NCBI GenBank assembly: GCA_027487775.1
Contig: JAIYCY010000021.1
Span: 124,001 to 188,000, forward strand
Length of the DNA: 64,000 bases
Source: Planctomycetaceae bacterium
Lineage (GTDB): Bacteria; Planctomycetota; Phycisphaerae; Tepidisphaerales; Tepidisphaeraceae
Reading direction: 5' to 3'
A program made the translations under genes and the position numbers. The notes under the pieces are model-generated. The model ran no database searches and had not been told where the DNA came from. It saw only the letters and a list, made by a program, of their open reading frames with translations. How positions within the stretch are numbered: position 1 is the first letter of the stretch; each line of letters opens with the position of its first letter. Below, in pieces: positions 22,864 through 31,324 of this stretch.

Positions 22864-24921
22864 ATGCGATACCTAAAGCAAATGAGCACATCGATCGGAG
22901 CTGCCATGATGATGGGATTGTTGACGCTGGCGACGTGTGAGGCTTCCGCCGCGCCGGAAGTGGTGCTGCGCGTCGACGCCGATGCTCAACTGACGCTGCG
23001 TGTCGATTCGCTCGTCGCGGAGGATCTCGACCGCGCCAGATACTTTCGCCTCTACCACTATCCCGGGATGTTCGAGCAACCACTCGTGGACGAGATGAAG
23101 TGGCTGCGCGTCGTCCCGGGCCGCGGCACCGGGCCCAGCTTTCCCAGGAGTGATCCGCGCTCGCCGGAGTGGGCGACGGCCCAGGCGGCGGCGATCGAGC
23201 GTTACGCGGCCGTGTTTCGTCGAGGTGCCGAGCAGCACCCGGGGGCCTCGTTCGCGCTGGCCGGCCATCTATATCCGCGCACGATCGACATGATCGGCAA
23301 AGACGATTCGCCCGACCGGGTGGATCCATCGATGAAGGTGGACGGCCTTGTCGTCCTGCCGCAGGACTACGATCGCGTTTCGTTGATCCTTTCGGACTGG
23401 TTTACCGGGCTGAAGCGCGCCGGCGCGCCCGTGCCACGGTACTTCACGCCGACGAACGAACCCGACGCCTCCTGGCGGGACGGTCAGCGCTCGCCGCAGT
23501 CGTTCGCCGACTTCTCGCGCGTGCTGGCGCTGCGCCTGAAGCAGGACCACCCCGACGTTCGCTTCGCGGGCCCGTGCACAGCGTGGTCGCATCCCGGACC
23601 GAGGTGGGATCGCTGGCGATCGCCCGGCTGGGTCGAACGTCGCTTCATCGACGTGGTCGGCGACGTCACCGACGACTACGACTTCCACCTCTACACCAAA
23701 GAACTCTGGGCACACATTCCACCCGATCCGGCCAAGATCGCTCCGGGTCGCCTGCAGCCCGACGCACGCCTCTTTGAAAGCATGGCGCGAGGCCACAACG
23801 AAGTGTGGGACTTCGGCAAGGCCGACATGATGCTGGACCTCGTCCGCGTGCTCCACCGCGAACGCTGGGATGAACCCGCGCCGCCCGTGATTATCACGGA
23901 GTTCGGACGCCAAGGGATCACCCCACAACTCGGGCCTTGGAGTAATCCCGAGTACTTCAGCTATCTCTACGCCACAACCCTGACGCGGCTCTGGATGACA
24001 TTCATGGATCGCCCGGAGATCACGCTGACTGTCCCGTTCCTGCTGCCGGTAAGCGACGTCGGCTACGGCGATCGTCGCGGACACGCCATGTACAACCGAC
24101 CTGGGGCACCCGACGACCCCACGCCCAAAATCACGCCCATGCGCGACTTCGTCGCCTTCTTCCGAGATCTGGAGGGATCCCGTGTACCTGCAGATTGGAA
24201 AGGTGTCGAACCTTCCCGGCAACATGGCATGTTCGCCATCGCTTCAAGAACCAACGATACGCTCTTTGTCCTCCTTCATAACGCACCTGCCCAGCCCATC
24301 TCCTTCACCCTTGACCTCGGCATGCAGCTTCCGCAAGGCGCTACCCTTCAACGCATGCGTTGGGACGGGCAGACGCCAGCACGCTTCACCGATCCCAACC
24401 CCGCAGATGGCACGTGGCGGCGTGACGTGGCCCCGGAGGAACGGGTCGCCCACACGACCATCACCCTGGCGGGCGAGGAGACAGCGATCCTGCGCGTTCC
24501 GCTTCTGGAGGCCGCGAAACGCAGGGTGACCATCGAGCGAATCTACGCGCGTGAACACCTTGTATCGCTCGACCAACCCCTGAGCTTCAACATTCAACTT
24601 GACGCCGCCCAACTCCAGAACGCCACCGGAGCAACGGCGGTCGTCGGATTCGCAAGCCCCTTGGGCGGCGAAGCGGGACAAACGCTGAAATTCGTCCTGA
24701 ATGGTGAGCCACTGCCTGACACCGCAGACCTCGGCATCACACATGGATGGCGTGCCGCCTCGCTCCCCTATCGCGTGCCGATCCCGGCTCGGATGCTCAA
24801 AGTCGGAGCAAACCACCTCAGCATCATGGCTGGTGACAACGGTGTGCCGACGGATGCGCTGATCACCACCGTCCGCCTCGATGTCCGACGAATCGAAGAT
24901 AAGGCCCGAGAAGGCCACTGA
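22864..24921 (+). CDS. Secreted glycosidase, GH86-like (beta-agarase/porphyranase type), clan GH-A
   Basis: 685 residues. Signal peptide MRYLKQMSTSIGAAMMMGLL ending near ASAAPE; GGAGGA precedes the ATG. Residues ~55-440 look like a (beta/alpha)8 barrel of clan GH-A: YFRLYHYPG, VVPGRGTG, FTPTNEPD with the probable acid/base Glu, DFHLYTK, and VIITEFGRQG with the probable nucleophile Glu. Two beta-sandwich regions follow (~440-545 and ~550-680). This barrel plus two sandwiches and the overall length match GH86 enzymes, which hydrolyse agarose or porphyran; I base this on recalled features, so the family call is tentative (GH50 or an unclassified GH-A family are alternatives). Activity on a galactan would fit the GDP-L-galactose-forming epimerase nearby only loosely. 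Confidence 0.6.
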   Translation: MRYLKQMSTSIGAAMMMGLLTLATCEASAAPEVVLRVDADAQLTLRVDSLVAEDLDRARYFRLYHYPGMFEQPLVDEMKWLRVVPGRGTGPSFPRSDPRSPEWATAQAAAIERYAAVFRRGAEQHPGASFALAGHLYPRTIDMIGKDDSPDRVDPSMKVDGLVVLPQDYDRVSLILSDWFTGLKRAGAPVPRYFTPTNEPDASWRDGQRSPQSFADFSRVLALRLKQDHPDVRFAGPCTAWSHPGPRWDRWRSPGWVERRFIDVVGDVTDDYDFHLYTKELWAHIPPDPAKIAPGRLQPDARLFESMARGHNEVWDFGKADMMLDLVRVLHRERWDEPAPPVIITEFGRQGITPQLGPWSNPEYFSYLYATTLTRLWMTFMDRPEITLTVPFLLPVSDVGYGDRRGHAMYNRPGAPDDPTPKITPMRDFVAFFRDLEGSRVPADWKGVEPSRQHGMFAIASRTNDTLFVLLHNAPAQPISFTLDLGMQLPQGATLQRMRWDGQTPARFTDPNPADGTWRRDVAPEERVAHTTITLAGEETAILRVPLLEAAKRRVTIERIYAREHLVSLDQPLSFNIQLDAAQLQNATGATAVVGFASPLGGEAGQTLKFVLNGEPLPDTADLGITHGWRAASLPYRVPIPARMLKVGANHLSIMAGDNGVPTDALITTVRLDVRRIEDKAREGH

Positions 24922-25092
24922 TCTCGAATATCAGTTCTCGAAATGCACCACGACGACCTGAAACCGTAATTGTCGTCTCCGACATCACATGCAAAGGCAA
25001 GTTGGCGCGGAACACGTATCGACTTGGTGTGGCAGCCGATCAGAGCAATCGAGTCGGTGCCAGCCGCCTCCTCACAAGCCGAGACGCCGGGC

Positions 25093-27006
25093 CTACGCCC
25101 GTCCCGCGTTCCTCGGTTGCCGGGCACTCAAGGGCTGCGCGCCACGCACCGGAGGTGGCAAGAGGTCAACCGAGGAGACTCTCTTCAGAGCATCAGACCA
25201 CAGCGGTCTTGGTGTTGCCTGTGGCAGGTGCACCGGCATCGAATCCACGGCTTCGAATGCAAAGACTCGTGCTTCCGGGCCATCCCCCCAACACGACTCA
25301 ATCACCAGACGAATCGCGTCTCCCGTTCGCCCGATCGGCACATGGCAGAGTCGGTGCACGTTCTCCTCGACTCGAGATGCAACCTGCCATCGACCGGCAG
25401 TACGCACCTCAACCCGGAATGTACGGGCCAGCGTCGCGGGCATGCTTTGCCTCGCGTACTTTTGTGGATACGTAAAGGGCATACGCTTTTCGTTGGCAAG
25501 ATTTGAGTCGAGCACCAGCCGCACGCCAGCCACTTCACGCGGACCGGCCAGATGCAGATCAAGCGTCGTTCCGACCGAAGCGATCCAGGCGTTGGATGAC
25601 TCACCGATCGAACGATCGTGCCCGAGAAGAATCTGTGACGCTTGCGGACAACTGGAGCCACGAGATAACTCATTGATCGCACGTGTCCTCCCGGGAAGCC
25701 AGACGTCGTCGCGTTGCAACCGGGCCTGAAGGTCGGGGATGTGCGCGGGATAAATCTGGGCAGGCGAGACGCCCCGCTCGATCGACACCGCAGCGGCAGT
25801 TCCGGCGGCCTGCCCGAGGAGTGCACAGGTGGCCATCACACGCGTGCTGCTCAACGCTGCATGCGTCACGCTGATGTTCCGACCGGCCATCATCAAATTC
25901 ACCACGTTGGCACTGAACAGACACCGATAGGGAATCACGTATGGGCTCGGGGCTGGATGAAACACCGTGGGCTCATCTGGATACAACAAGCCGGCTGGGT
26001 GATGGTCATCCATCGACCACCCTCCATACGCAATGGCATCATCAAACAGGAAGTAATTTGCCCCGCCGGCGCGGACTTCGTTCTGCGACAGCGTGTGTCC
26101 GCCTATGTATCTACGATTCTCTCGCTTGCCCGGAAGCACACCAATCCATTCCAACGCCCAGCACGCCGCGTCTGCACGATGGGGGCTCCGATTCTTGATG
26201 AAATCCCACACTCCCCACGCGACACGCATCAACTCATCACGAATCACCTCGGCGTCGTGAATGGTGTCCTGAAGCCCGCCGAGTTCGAGCCACCAAAAAT
26301 TATGAGCCTGAACACCGTGATTCAAACGGTGACGAAACTGATCGTGCGAATCAAACTGATACGCAAACGGAGGCGGCGTGAATGGAACCTCCTCGTCAAC
26401 CTTGCGAAGTTGAATCAATAGCGTGTTGCCCATCGTTTTGCGATCCGCCTGCTCGGGCTGAATGTCTTCGTCGAACTCGGCCCGCGCCTCGCGCCCCCAA
26501 CGCGTTAGCGCGCCTGATATCGGCGCGAGCACACTGTCACCCGAGCAATCAATGAACACCTTCGCCTCAACCATGTGACGCGTCTGACTTGTCAACGTCC
26601 AAGCTTGAACACGCGTCAATCGCTTCAGATTCGAATCACCCGCGACGGGCTCGACATCACCATCAACGACCGACGTATTCAGCAGCAACGTCAGATTCGG
26701 CTGCTGTTGTGCAAACTGCCAGAGCGCCGCATCCCAGATCGAATAGTTGCCCGCCGGATTCATACGGGCGTTGTTCAGCTGTAGCTCTTCCAAGAGGCCC
26801 GTTTCCTTATTGTTCTTCCCGTGCGCGCCGCAAATCCACATGCGGACTTCGCTGCTCGCGTTCCCACCCAGCACCGGGCGGTCCTGAATGAGAAGCGTTC
26901 GACGACCCTGACGCGCCGATGCCACTGCTGCACACAGACCCGCCATCCCACCACCGACTACACAGACATCCACTCGGTGATCTACGCATGGAAACTTCTC
27001 GCTCAT
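25093..27006 (-). CDS. FAD-dependent oxidoreductase with C-terminal discoidin-like region
   Basis: 637 residues. The dinucleotide-binding VVGGGMAGLCAA is at residues 17-28, followed by DRPVLGGNASSEVRM, which is typical of the FAD_oxidored family found in planctomycete and Bacteroidota glycan loci. IDCSGDSVLAP and MMAGRNISVTH are further FAD-domain motifs. Residues ~470-600 look like a discoidin/F5-8C sandwich (STRVMATCALLGQAAG ends the FAD part; LHLAGPREVAGVRLVLDSN begins the next). There is no signal peptide, so it is cytoplasmic or exported by another route. It is the last gene of a four-gene minus-strand run and sits 73 bases after the GH16 gene. The role of this family in glycan loci is not established; sugar oxidation is a guess. 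Confidence 0.8.
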   Translation of the reverse strand: MSEKFPCVDHRVDVCVVGGGMAGLCAAVASARQGRRTLLIQDRPVLGGNASSEVRMWICGAHGKNNKETGLLEELQLNNARMNPAGNYSIWDAALWQFAQQQPNLTLLLNTSVVDGDVEPVAGDSNLKRLTRVQAWTLTSQTRHMVEAKVFIDCSGDSVLAPISGALTRWGREARAEFDEDIQPEQADRKTMGNTLLIQLRKVDEEVPFTPPPFAYQFDSHDQFRHRLNHGVQAHNFWWLELGGLQDTIHDAEVIRDELMRVAWGVWDFIKNRSPHRADAACWALEWIGVLPGKRENRRYIGGHTLSQNEVRAGGANYFLFDDAIAYGGWSMDDHHPAGLLYPDEPTVFHPAPSPYVIPYRCLFSANVVNLMMAGRNISVTHAALSSTRVMATCALLGQAAGTAAAVSIERGVSPAQIYPAHIPDLQARLQRDDVWLPGRTRAINELSRGSSCPQASQILLGHDRSIGESSNAWIASVGTTLDLHLAGPREVAGVRLVLDSNLANEKRMPFTYPQKYARQSMPATLARTFRVEVRTAGRWQVASRVEENVHRLCHVPIGRTGDAIRLVIESCWGDGPEARVFAFEAVDSMPVHLPQATPRPLWSDALKRVSSVDLLPPPVRGAQPLSARQPRNAGRA

Positions 27007-27079
27007 AAGTCAAACGCCTCATTCAAGGTGTAAAGCTCTCCTTTAACACTCCATCTACCCATCATGGACAAGCACCTCC

Positions 27080-28387
27080 TCACCGGCGGCGCTGAAACAC
27101 CCGGACGTAGTCCACTTCCATGAATGTTCCGTCGATCGCGTCCGTGACCCGCCCATGCCAGGCGATGATCGCAAGACTCAACCAAATCGGGGCCGGACTA
27201 TGACAGAACTTGTTGGGCTCTCTGCGAATCTCCCGGCCGTTTAGATAGAAAACGATCTTCTCCTCGTCCCACTCCAACCCAAAGACGTTGAAGTCGCGCG
27301 CAAAATTCACGGACATATCGCTGATACCAAAGCTGGTCATCTCGATCCATTCACGACCATCGTGATACTCGAGCCGATAGTCATCAACCGTGCCGGTCCA
27401 TTGATCACCGCTGCGCCACCCGTTGAGAAACTGCACGCTGCCCACTACCCGTGGCTCTGGGAACTCAATCTCGATCCACTTCTGGCCCTGGCTTTGCGAT
27501 ATCCAACTTGTTGAAGGATTGTTGTCGCTCAGATTCCTGACCTCTGCGGACATGCCGGGCTCAAGCCTTCCTCCAAAAATCCCTGACACTTGAATTCGAT
27601 TGGCCTGATCACGGGCCAGATCGGTCGGCCCGTCTTCGGGCACGGGCGAGAAGATGTCGGGATACCTTCCGTCAGCTTGCGGAGCAAAAATGCGAAACTC
27701 CCGGACGTGGAAGTGCCTCTGATGGTTGCTCGTTAATCGAATCTTGTGTGCAGTTACGGGTGTTTCGAGCTTGAGAATCCGATCGGGCTGAGTCCCGAAC
27801 GTGATCGATCTTGAGGCACTTTGGCTGCGCTTCTTTCCGTTGACTTCGATCAGGTCTGACCAGTTGTGAATGTTGGTGTTGACCGTCGCGGGATAGTGAC
27901 CTTCGTTGATGTCGATTTCAAACATCGCGCCCTTCGGAGGACGCCCGTTGATGTGAGTTGCAAGCTGCTCGGGAGTCAGCGATTCACGACGCGTCATGAT
28001 CCAAAACGAATTGTTCGTCGCGGGCGCGGCGGCGTAACGATAGCGACACTCAAAGTAGCCATACTGAAACGTCTCACGAGTCCAGATGTTGCCACTCGTC
28101 CACTCTTGCCCGCCACGCGATTCCTTGCGATTGATCAGTCGCAGCGTTCCGTCCGAAACGCGAGCATTCTCTCGCCAGCGGCTTGAAAGGATATGAGTGC
28201 TCGGACCATTCTGTGAAACCCATCGCTTCTCCAGATCGGCGTCCGCACCATCGAACTCATCGTTCCACACCAGGGACCATTCGTCCGCACCTTGTTCAAG
28301 GATCGGGAGGAACGCATCAGGCTGCTGTTGACCGGCTGCACCAGCGTGTAACGTCGCGACGGCCAGCAATGATATCGCAGTCTTCAT
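27080..28387 (-). CDS. GH16 glycosidase with discoidin-like domain inserted in the catalytic domain (copy A)
   Basis: 435 residues with a signal peptide (~20 residues) and GGGAGAA before the ATG. The GH16 jelly roll begins at WSLVWNDEFDG. The catalytic motif E-x-D-x-x-E is EIDINE (E157, D159, E162). After TNIHNWSDLIEVNG (~residue 184) the fold is interrupted by ~180 residues that read as an F5/8-type C (discoidin/CBM32-like) module: HFHVREFRIFAP, DNNPSTSWISQSQGQKWIE, FPEPRVVGSVQFLNGW, VDDYRLEYHDG. The GH16 strands then resume at FNVFGLEWDEEKIVFYLNG and finish with DYVRVF. The same nested arrangement occurs at 49264-50631. GH16 covers endo-beta-1,3/1,4-glucanases, agarases, porphyranases and carrageenases; the exact substrate cannot be read. 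Confidence 0.85.
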   Translation of the reverse strand: MKTAISLLAVATLHAGAAGQQQPDAFLPILEQGADEWSLVWNDEFDGADADLEKRWVSQNGPSTHILSSRWRENARVSDGTLRLINRKESRGGQEWTSGNIWTRETFQYGYFECRYRYAAAPATNNSFWIMTRRESLTPEQLATHINGRPPKGAMFEIDINEGHYPATVNTNIHNWSDLIEVNGKKRSQSASRSITFGTQPDRILKLETPVTAHKIRLTSNHQRHFHVREFRIFAPQADGRYPDIFSPVPEDGPTDLARDQANRIQVSGIFGGRLEPGMSAEVRNLSDNNPSTSWISQSQGQKWIEIEFPEPRVVGSVQFLNGWRSGDQWTGTVDDYRLEYHDGREWIEMTSFGISDMSVNFARDFNVFGLEWDEEKIVFYLNGREIRREPNKFCHSPAPIWLSLAIIAWHGRVTDAIDGTFMEVDYVRVFQRRR

Positions 28388-28453
28388 GTTGTGTATTCTC
28401 CCTTGTATCCCGTCTACTTCATTTGGATGTCAACTACAGAACACTTCGTTGAC

Positions 28454-31267
28454 TCATTTCGCCCGGCACAAAGTCGCCCTTGAACGTCGTGTTGCAATGA
28501 GAGCCAGAGTCCCAATCGTGCTCGCCAAGACCGGCTCGGGAACCAACGTGATCGATGTCTGTAGATGCATCCACGCAAGTAGATCATTAGTACCGGGATC
28601 GATCGCCTGTGGATAAGACTGTGATACACCGACTGAAGCTATGGACGCGTTGTAGAATCGAGCAAGCAGCAGCAGATCGACGAAATCGACGATGCCATCG
28701 TGACTGAAGTCGCCCCCGCTCCAAGTCGCACCGGACGGGAGATTATAGTTTCTGGCAAGAGCCAGAAGGTCTTGAAAGTCCACGCGGCCATCCAGATTGG
28801 CGTCGCCTGCCAACGTGTATCGCACGATGATCGATGACGAATCGAGCGCCACCCCACCAAAATGACTAAGGCCGAGACTCGATTGCTCTGCGAAGCCAAG
28901 TCTCATGGCGTCGGTGGTCATCGAACTGTGAATTCGACCGTCGCGAATCATCTGTTGAATCGTCTGGAGCGGCGACGAAGAACTGTAGTCGAGGATCATC
29001 GCGTTGTTGACCAGATCAAGTCGCCCGCCGGGCAGGATCGACAGCGACCGGACCAAGAGCGTTCGCGAGCCGTTGGCCGCGAGTTGAACTGTTCCGGAGC
29101 TGCCGATATGCATCGCCGCCGAATTGAGCTGTGACGCTCCGAACACGAGTGCACCCGAGTTGACGCTGGTCGTGCCGCTATAGGTGTTGGCTCCGCTGAG
29201 CGTCAATGTTCCCAGACCCGTCTTTGTAAATCCTCCGGCACCCGCCAAGGGACCCGTGATCGAGAATGAATGCCCATTGGTGTTGATCGTGCCGTTGGCG
29301 AGTCCAAATGAGCCGCCCTTGCTCGTCACGACCGGCGCGGTGATCGAAAGAGTACCGCCCTCGAAACGCAAGATGTCGCCAGTACCTCCGCCCAGCGCGT
29401 TGATGCTGTTGATGCTGACCGTGCCTTGTCGAAAGATCACCGATCCCTTAAACGGCGTATTGTTGCCCGTCATGATGACCGTGCCGGCTCCAGCTTTGAT
29501 GATCTGACCCACACCGTTCGAATTGACGCCTCGAACCTGACCACTCAGGAAGAGTGTGCCCCCTCCGTCAAGCGTGAGAACGTGCTGCTGTACATCAATC
29601 GGACCGCTGAGCGTCAGCGATCCACCCAGGCTCGCAGTGCCGGAAGCGATCGTCGCGTGATCCGCAAGCGTGATCGGTCCGGGAAACGTCGCGGCCGAGC
29701 CGATCAAGTCGATCGCGCCGAGACGGGCGGGAATTCCAAACGATGCGTTCCCACGACCTCGCAAAGTCACCGGCTCGGGCTGCGTATAGATCACATCACC
29801 AAAGACGAGCGACGGCGAGCCGAAGTCGGAGGTCTGAGTCATGTTGATGCCCGCGACCGACGATCCGAGTGCGCCGTCTGCATGGACTTCGATCGCGCCG
29901 TTCCGGTGCTCGATCACACCTGTAAAAGCGTTGGCGACATGAAACGAGAGAGTCCCCTGACCGCCCTTGGTGATCGATCCAATCCCAGATGAAATCGCTC
30001 CGCGAAATCTGACCGGTCCGACCGTCAATACATTGAGCGGCGTATTCGGGTTCGCAGCACTCAATGCGCCGTCGAGAAACAACGTCACGCCGTTGGTCCC
30101 GCCCAGAGCGCTGATGCCTGAGTAGTTGCTGAACTGAAGCCGGCGCTGCGCCACGATGTCCGCCGAGATGCGAAGACTTTGAGGCGTATCGACATTCACA
30201 TTGATCCCACCCACCGCGGCGTTGTCAGACATCGTCGCGCTGGTTGCGCCCAGCAGCAGCCGACCCGGACCCGCAATCGTGATCGCGCCAGTCGTTCCGC
30301 CCTGCACCGTGACTTCCTGTACCGGTTGATCCGTTTCGAGTGAGATCGTCCCAGTTGCCGATGCCGTGTTCAATATCGCAGCACGACCGCTTCCCGGCAC
30401 TCCGTCCGGCCCCCAGTTGCTCACCTGATTCCAGGACTTGTTGCTCCCGCCACCGATCCAACCTGGCTTCTGATACACACGCACATAGTCGACCAGCTTC
30501 ACGTCACCATTGGCAATCGCATTGCTTGAGGTCAATCCCACCGTCCAGAGCGCTGTACCAAGAATGGGTGATTGCGGCACGAGTCCTTCAAGGCTGTTCA
30601 CCTGCGGTGCGGTGAATGTATGCATGAGATTGCCATTCAGATACGTGCGTATGACGTTGTCGGTGCCCCAGTCCCATGCATAAATGTTCATCGACCCCGA
30701 AAGATCCGGCGTGCTGATGGGTTGTTCGGTGGTGAAACGCCTGCTCGAATTGTGGTCGATGATGCTGGCGGTATAGAGCCCGGTCGTACGCGTCGAGGCA
30801 GTCGCCCACGTGCCCCACGCCTCAGGAGCGTCGATCTCAAAGCTGTCAACTCCATCCAAACTCACCCCGGAAATCGAACTCGACCAGAAATTGGAATTGG
30901 TGTACCGCCAGCGCGCGATCTGCATCCGTGCTTCCCAATAGCCAAACCGTTGTGCGTGCCGGCCTGTTACGATGGAACAGGTCCACTCCGGAATACTGTC
31001 GGCATTGATGTCCTGATAAATCGTCGTCTGACGAAGCATCCCGCCATCCACCGCGTTGTTACCCGCGTGATTCCGATAGAGCCAGGTGCTACCCGAAGGA
31101 TAGTTGATGATCGAACTGTTCCATCTCATTGCATCCAGCGATGAGCCGTTGAACTCATCGCTGAACGACGGTGTCGCCAGATAGCCCGCAGGCACCTGAG
31201 CGTTCACCGGTGCGGCAAAGGTCGCAGCCGCGATCACGATAGCGAGCCCGTGTCCTCGTCGATTCAT
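28454..31267 (-). CDS. GH16 domain fused to autotransporter-type beta-repeats, dockerin-like repeats and PEP-CTERM
   Basis: 937 residues. Signal peptide to ~residue 23 (APVNAQ). Residues ~30-285 are a GH16 domain: FSDEFNGSSLD, FGYWEARMQ, FWSSSISG, catalytic FEIDAPE (E144, D146, E149) and VDYVRVYQ at its end. Residues ~290-790 are autotransporter-associated beta-strand repeats (GAGGFTKTGLGTLTLSGAN, GGQGTLSFHVANAFTG). Residues ~817-875 hold a pair of dockerin-like calcium-loop repeats ([39 protein letters not shown]). VPEP near residue 910, a hydrophobic stretch and RRSR form a PEP-CTERM tail. The enzyme is thus built onto a beta-solenoid stalk with two potential anchoring tails. It is the second gene of the four-gene run; the ribosome site is weak. 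Confidence 0.85.
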   Translation of the reverse strand: MNRRGHGLAIVIAAATFAAPVNAQVPAGYLATPSFSDEFNGSSLDAMRWNSSIINYPSGSTWLYRNHAGNNAVDGGMLRQTTIYQDINADSIPEWTCSIVTGRHAQRFGYWEARMQIARWRYTNSNFWSSSISGVSLDGVDSFEIDAPEAWGTWATASTRTTGLYTASIIDHNSSRRFTTEQPISTPDLSGSMNIYAWDWGTDNVIRTYLNGNLMHTFTAPQVNSLEGLVPQSPILGTALWTVGLTSSNAIANGDVKLVDYVRVYQKPGWIGGGSNKSWNQVSNWGPDGVPGSGRAAILNTASATGTISLETDQPVQEVTVQGGTTGAITIAGPGRLLLGATSATMSDNAAVGGINVNVDTPQSLRISADIVAQRRLQFSNYSGISALGGTNGVTLFLDGALSAANPNTPLNVLTVGPVRFRGAISSGIGSITKGGQGTLSFHVANAFTGVIEHRNGAIEVHADGALGSSVAGINMTQTSDFGSPSLVFGDVIYTQPEPVTLRGRGNASFGIPARLGAIDLIGSAATFPGPITLADHATIASGTASLGGSLTLSGPIDVQQHVLTLDGGGTLFLSGQVRGVNSNGVGQIIKAGAGTVIMTGNNTPFKGSVIFRQGTVSINSINALGGGTGDILRFEGGTLSITAPVVTSKGGSFGLANGTINTNGHSFSITGPLAGAGGFTKTGLGTLTLSGANTYSGTTSVNSGALVFGASQLNSAAMHIGSSGTVQLAANGSRTLLVRSLSILPGGRLDLVNNAMILDYSSSSPLQTIQQMIRDGRIHSSMTTDAMRLGFAEQSSLGLSHFGGVALDSSSIIVRYTLAGDANLDGRVDFQDLLALARNYNLPSGATWSGGDFSHDGIVDFVDLLLLARFYNASIASVGVSQSYPQAIDPGTNDLLAWMHLQTSITLVPEPVLASTIGTLALIATRRSRATLCRAK

Positions 31268-31324
31268 GCCGTCATCCCGAAGTGAAACAAATGTTTAGGC
31301 TTGACGATTCAACCCGACGATCTC

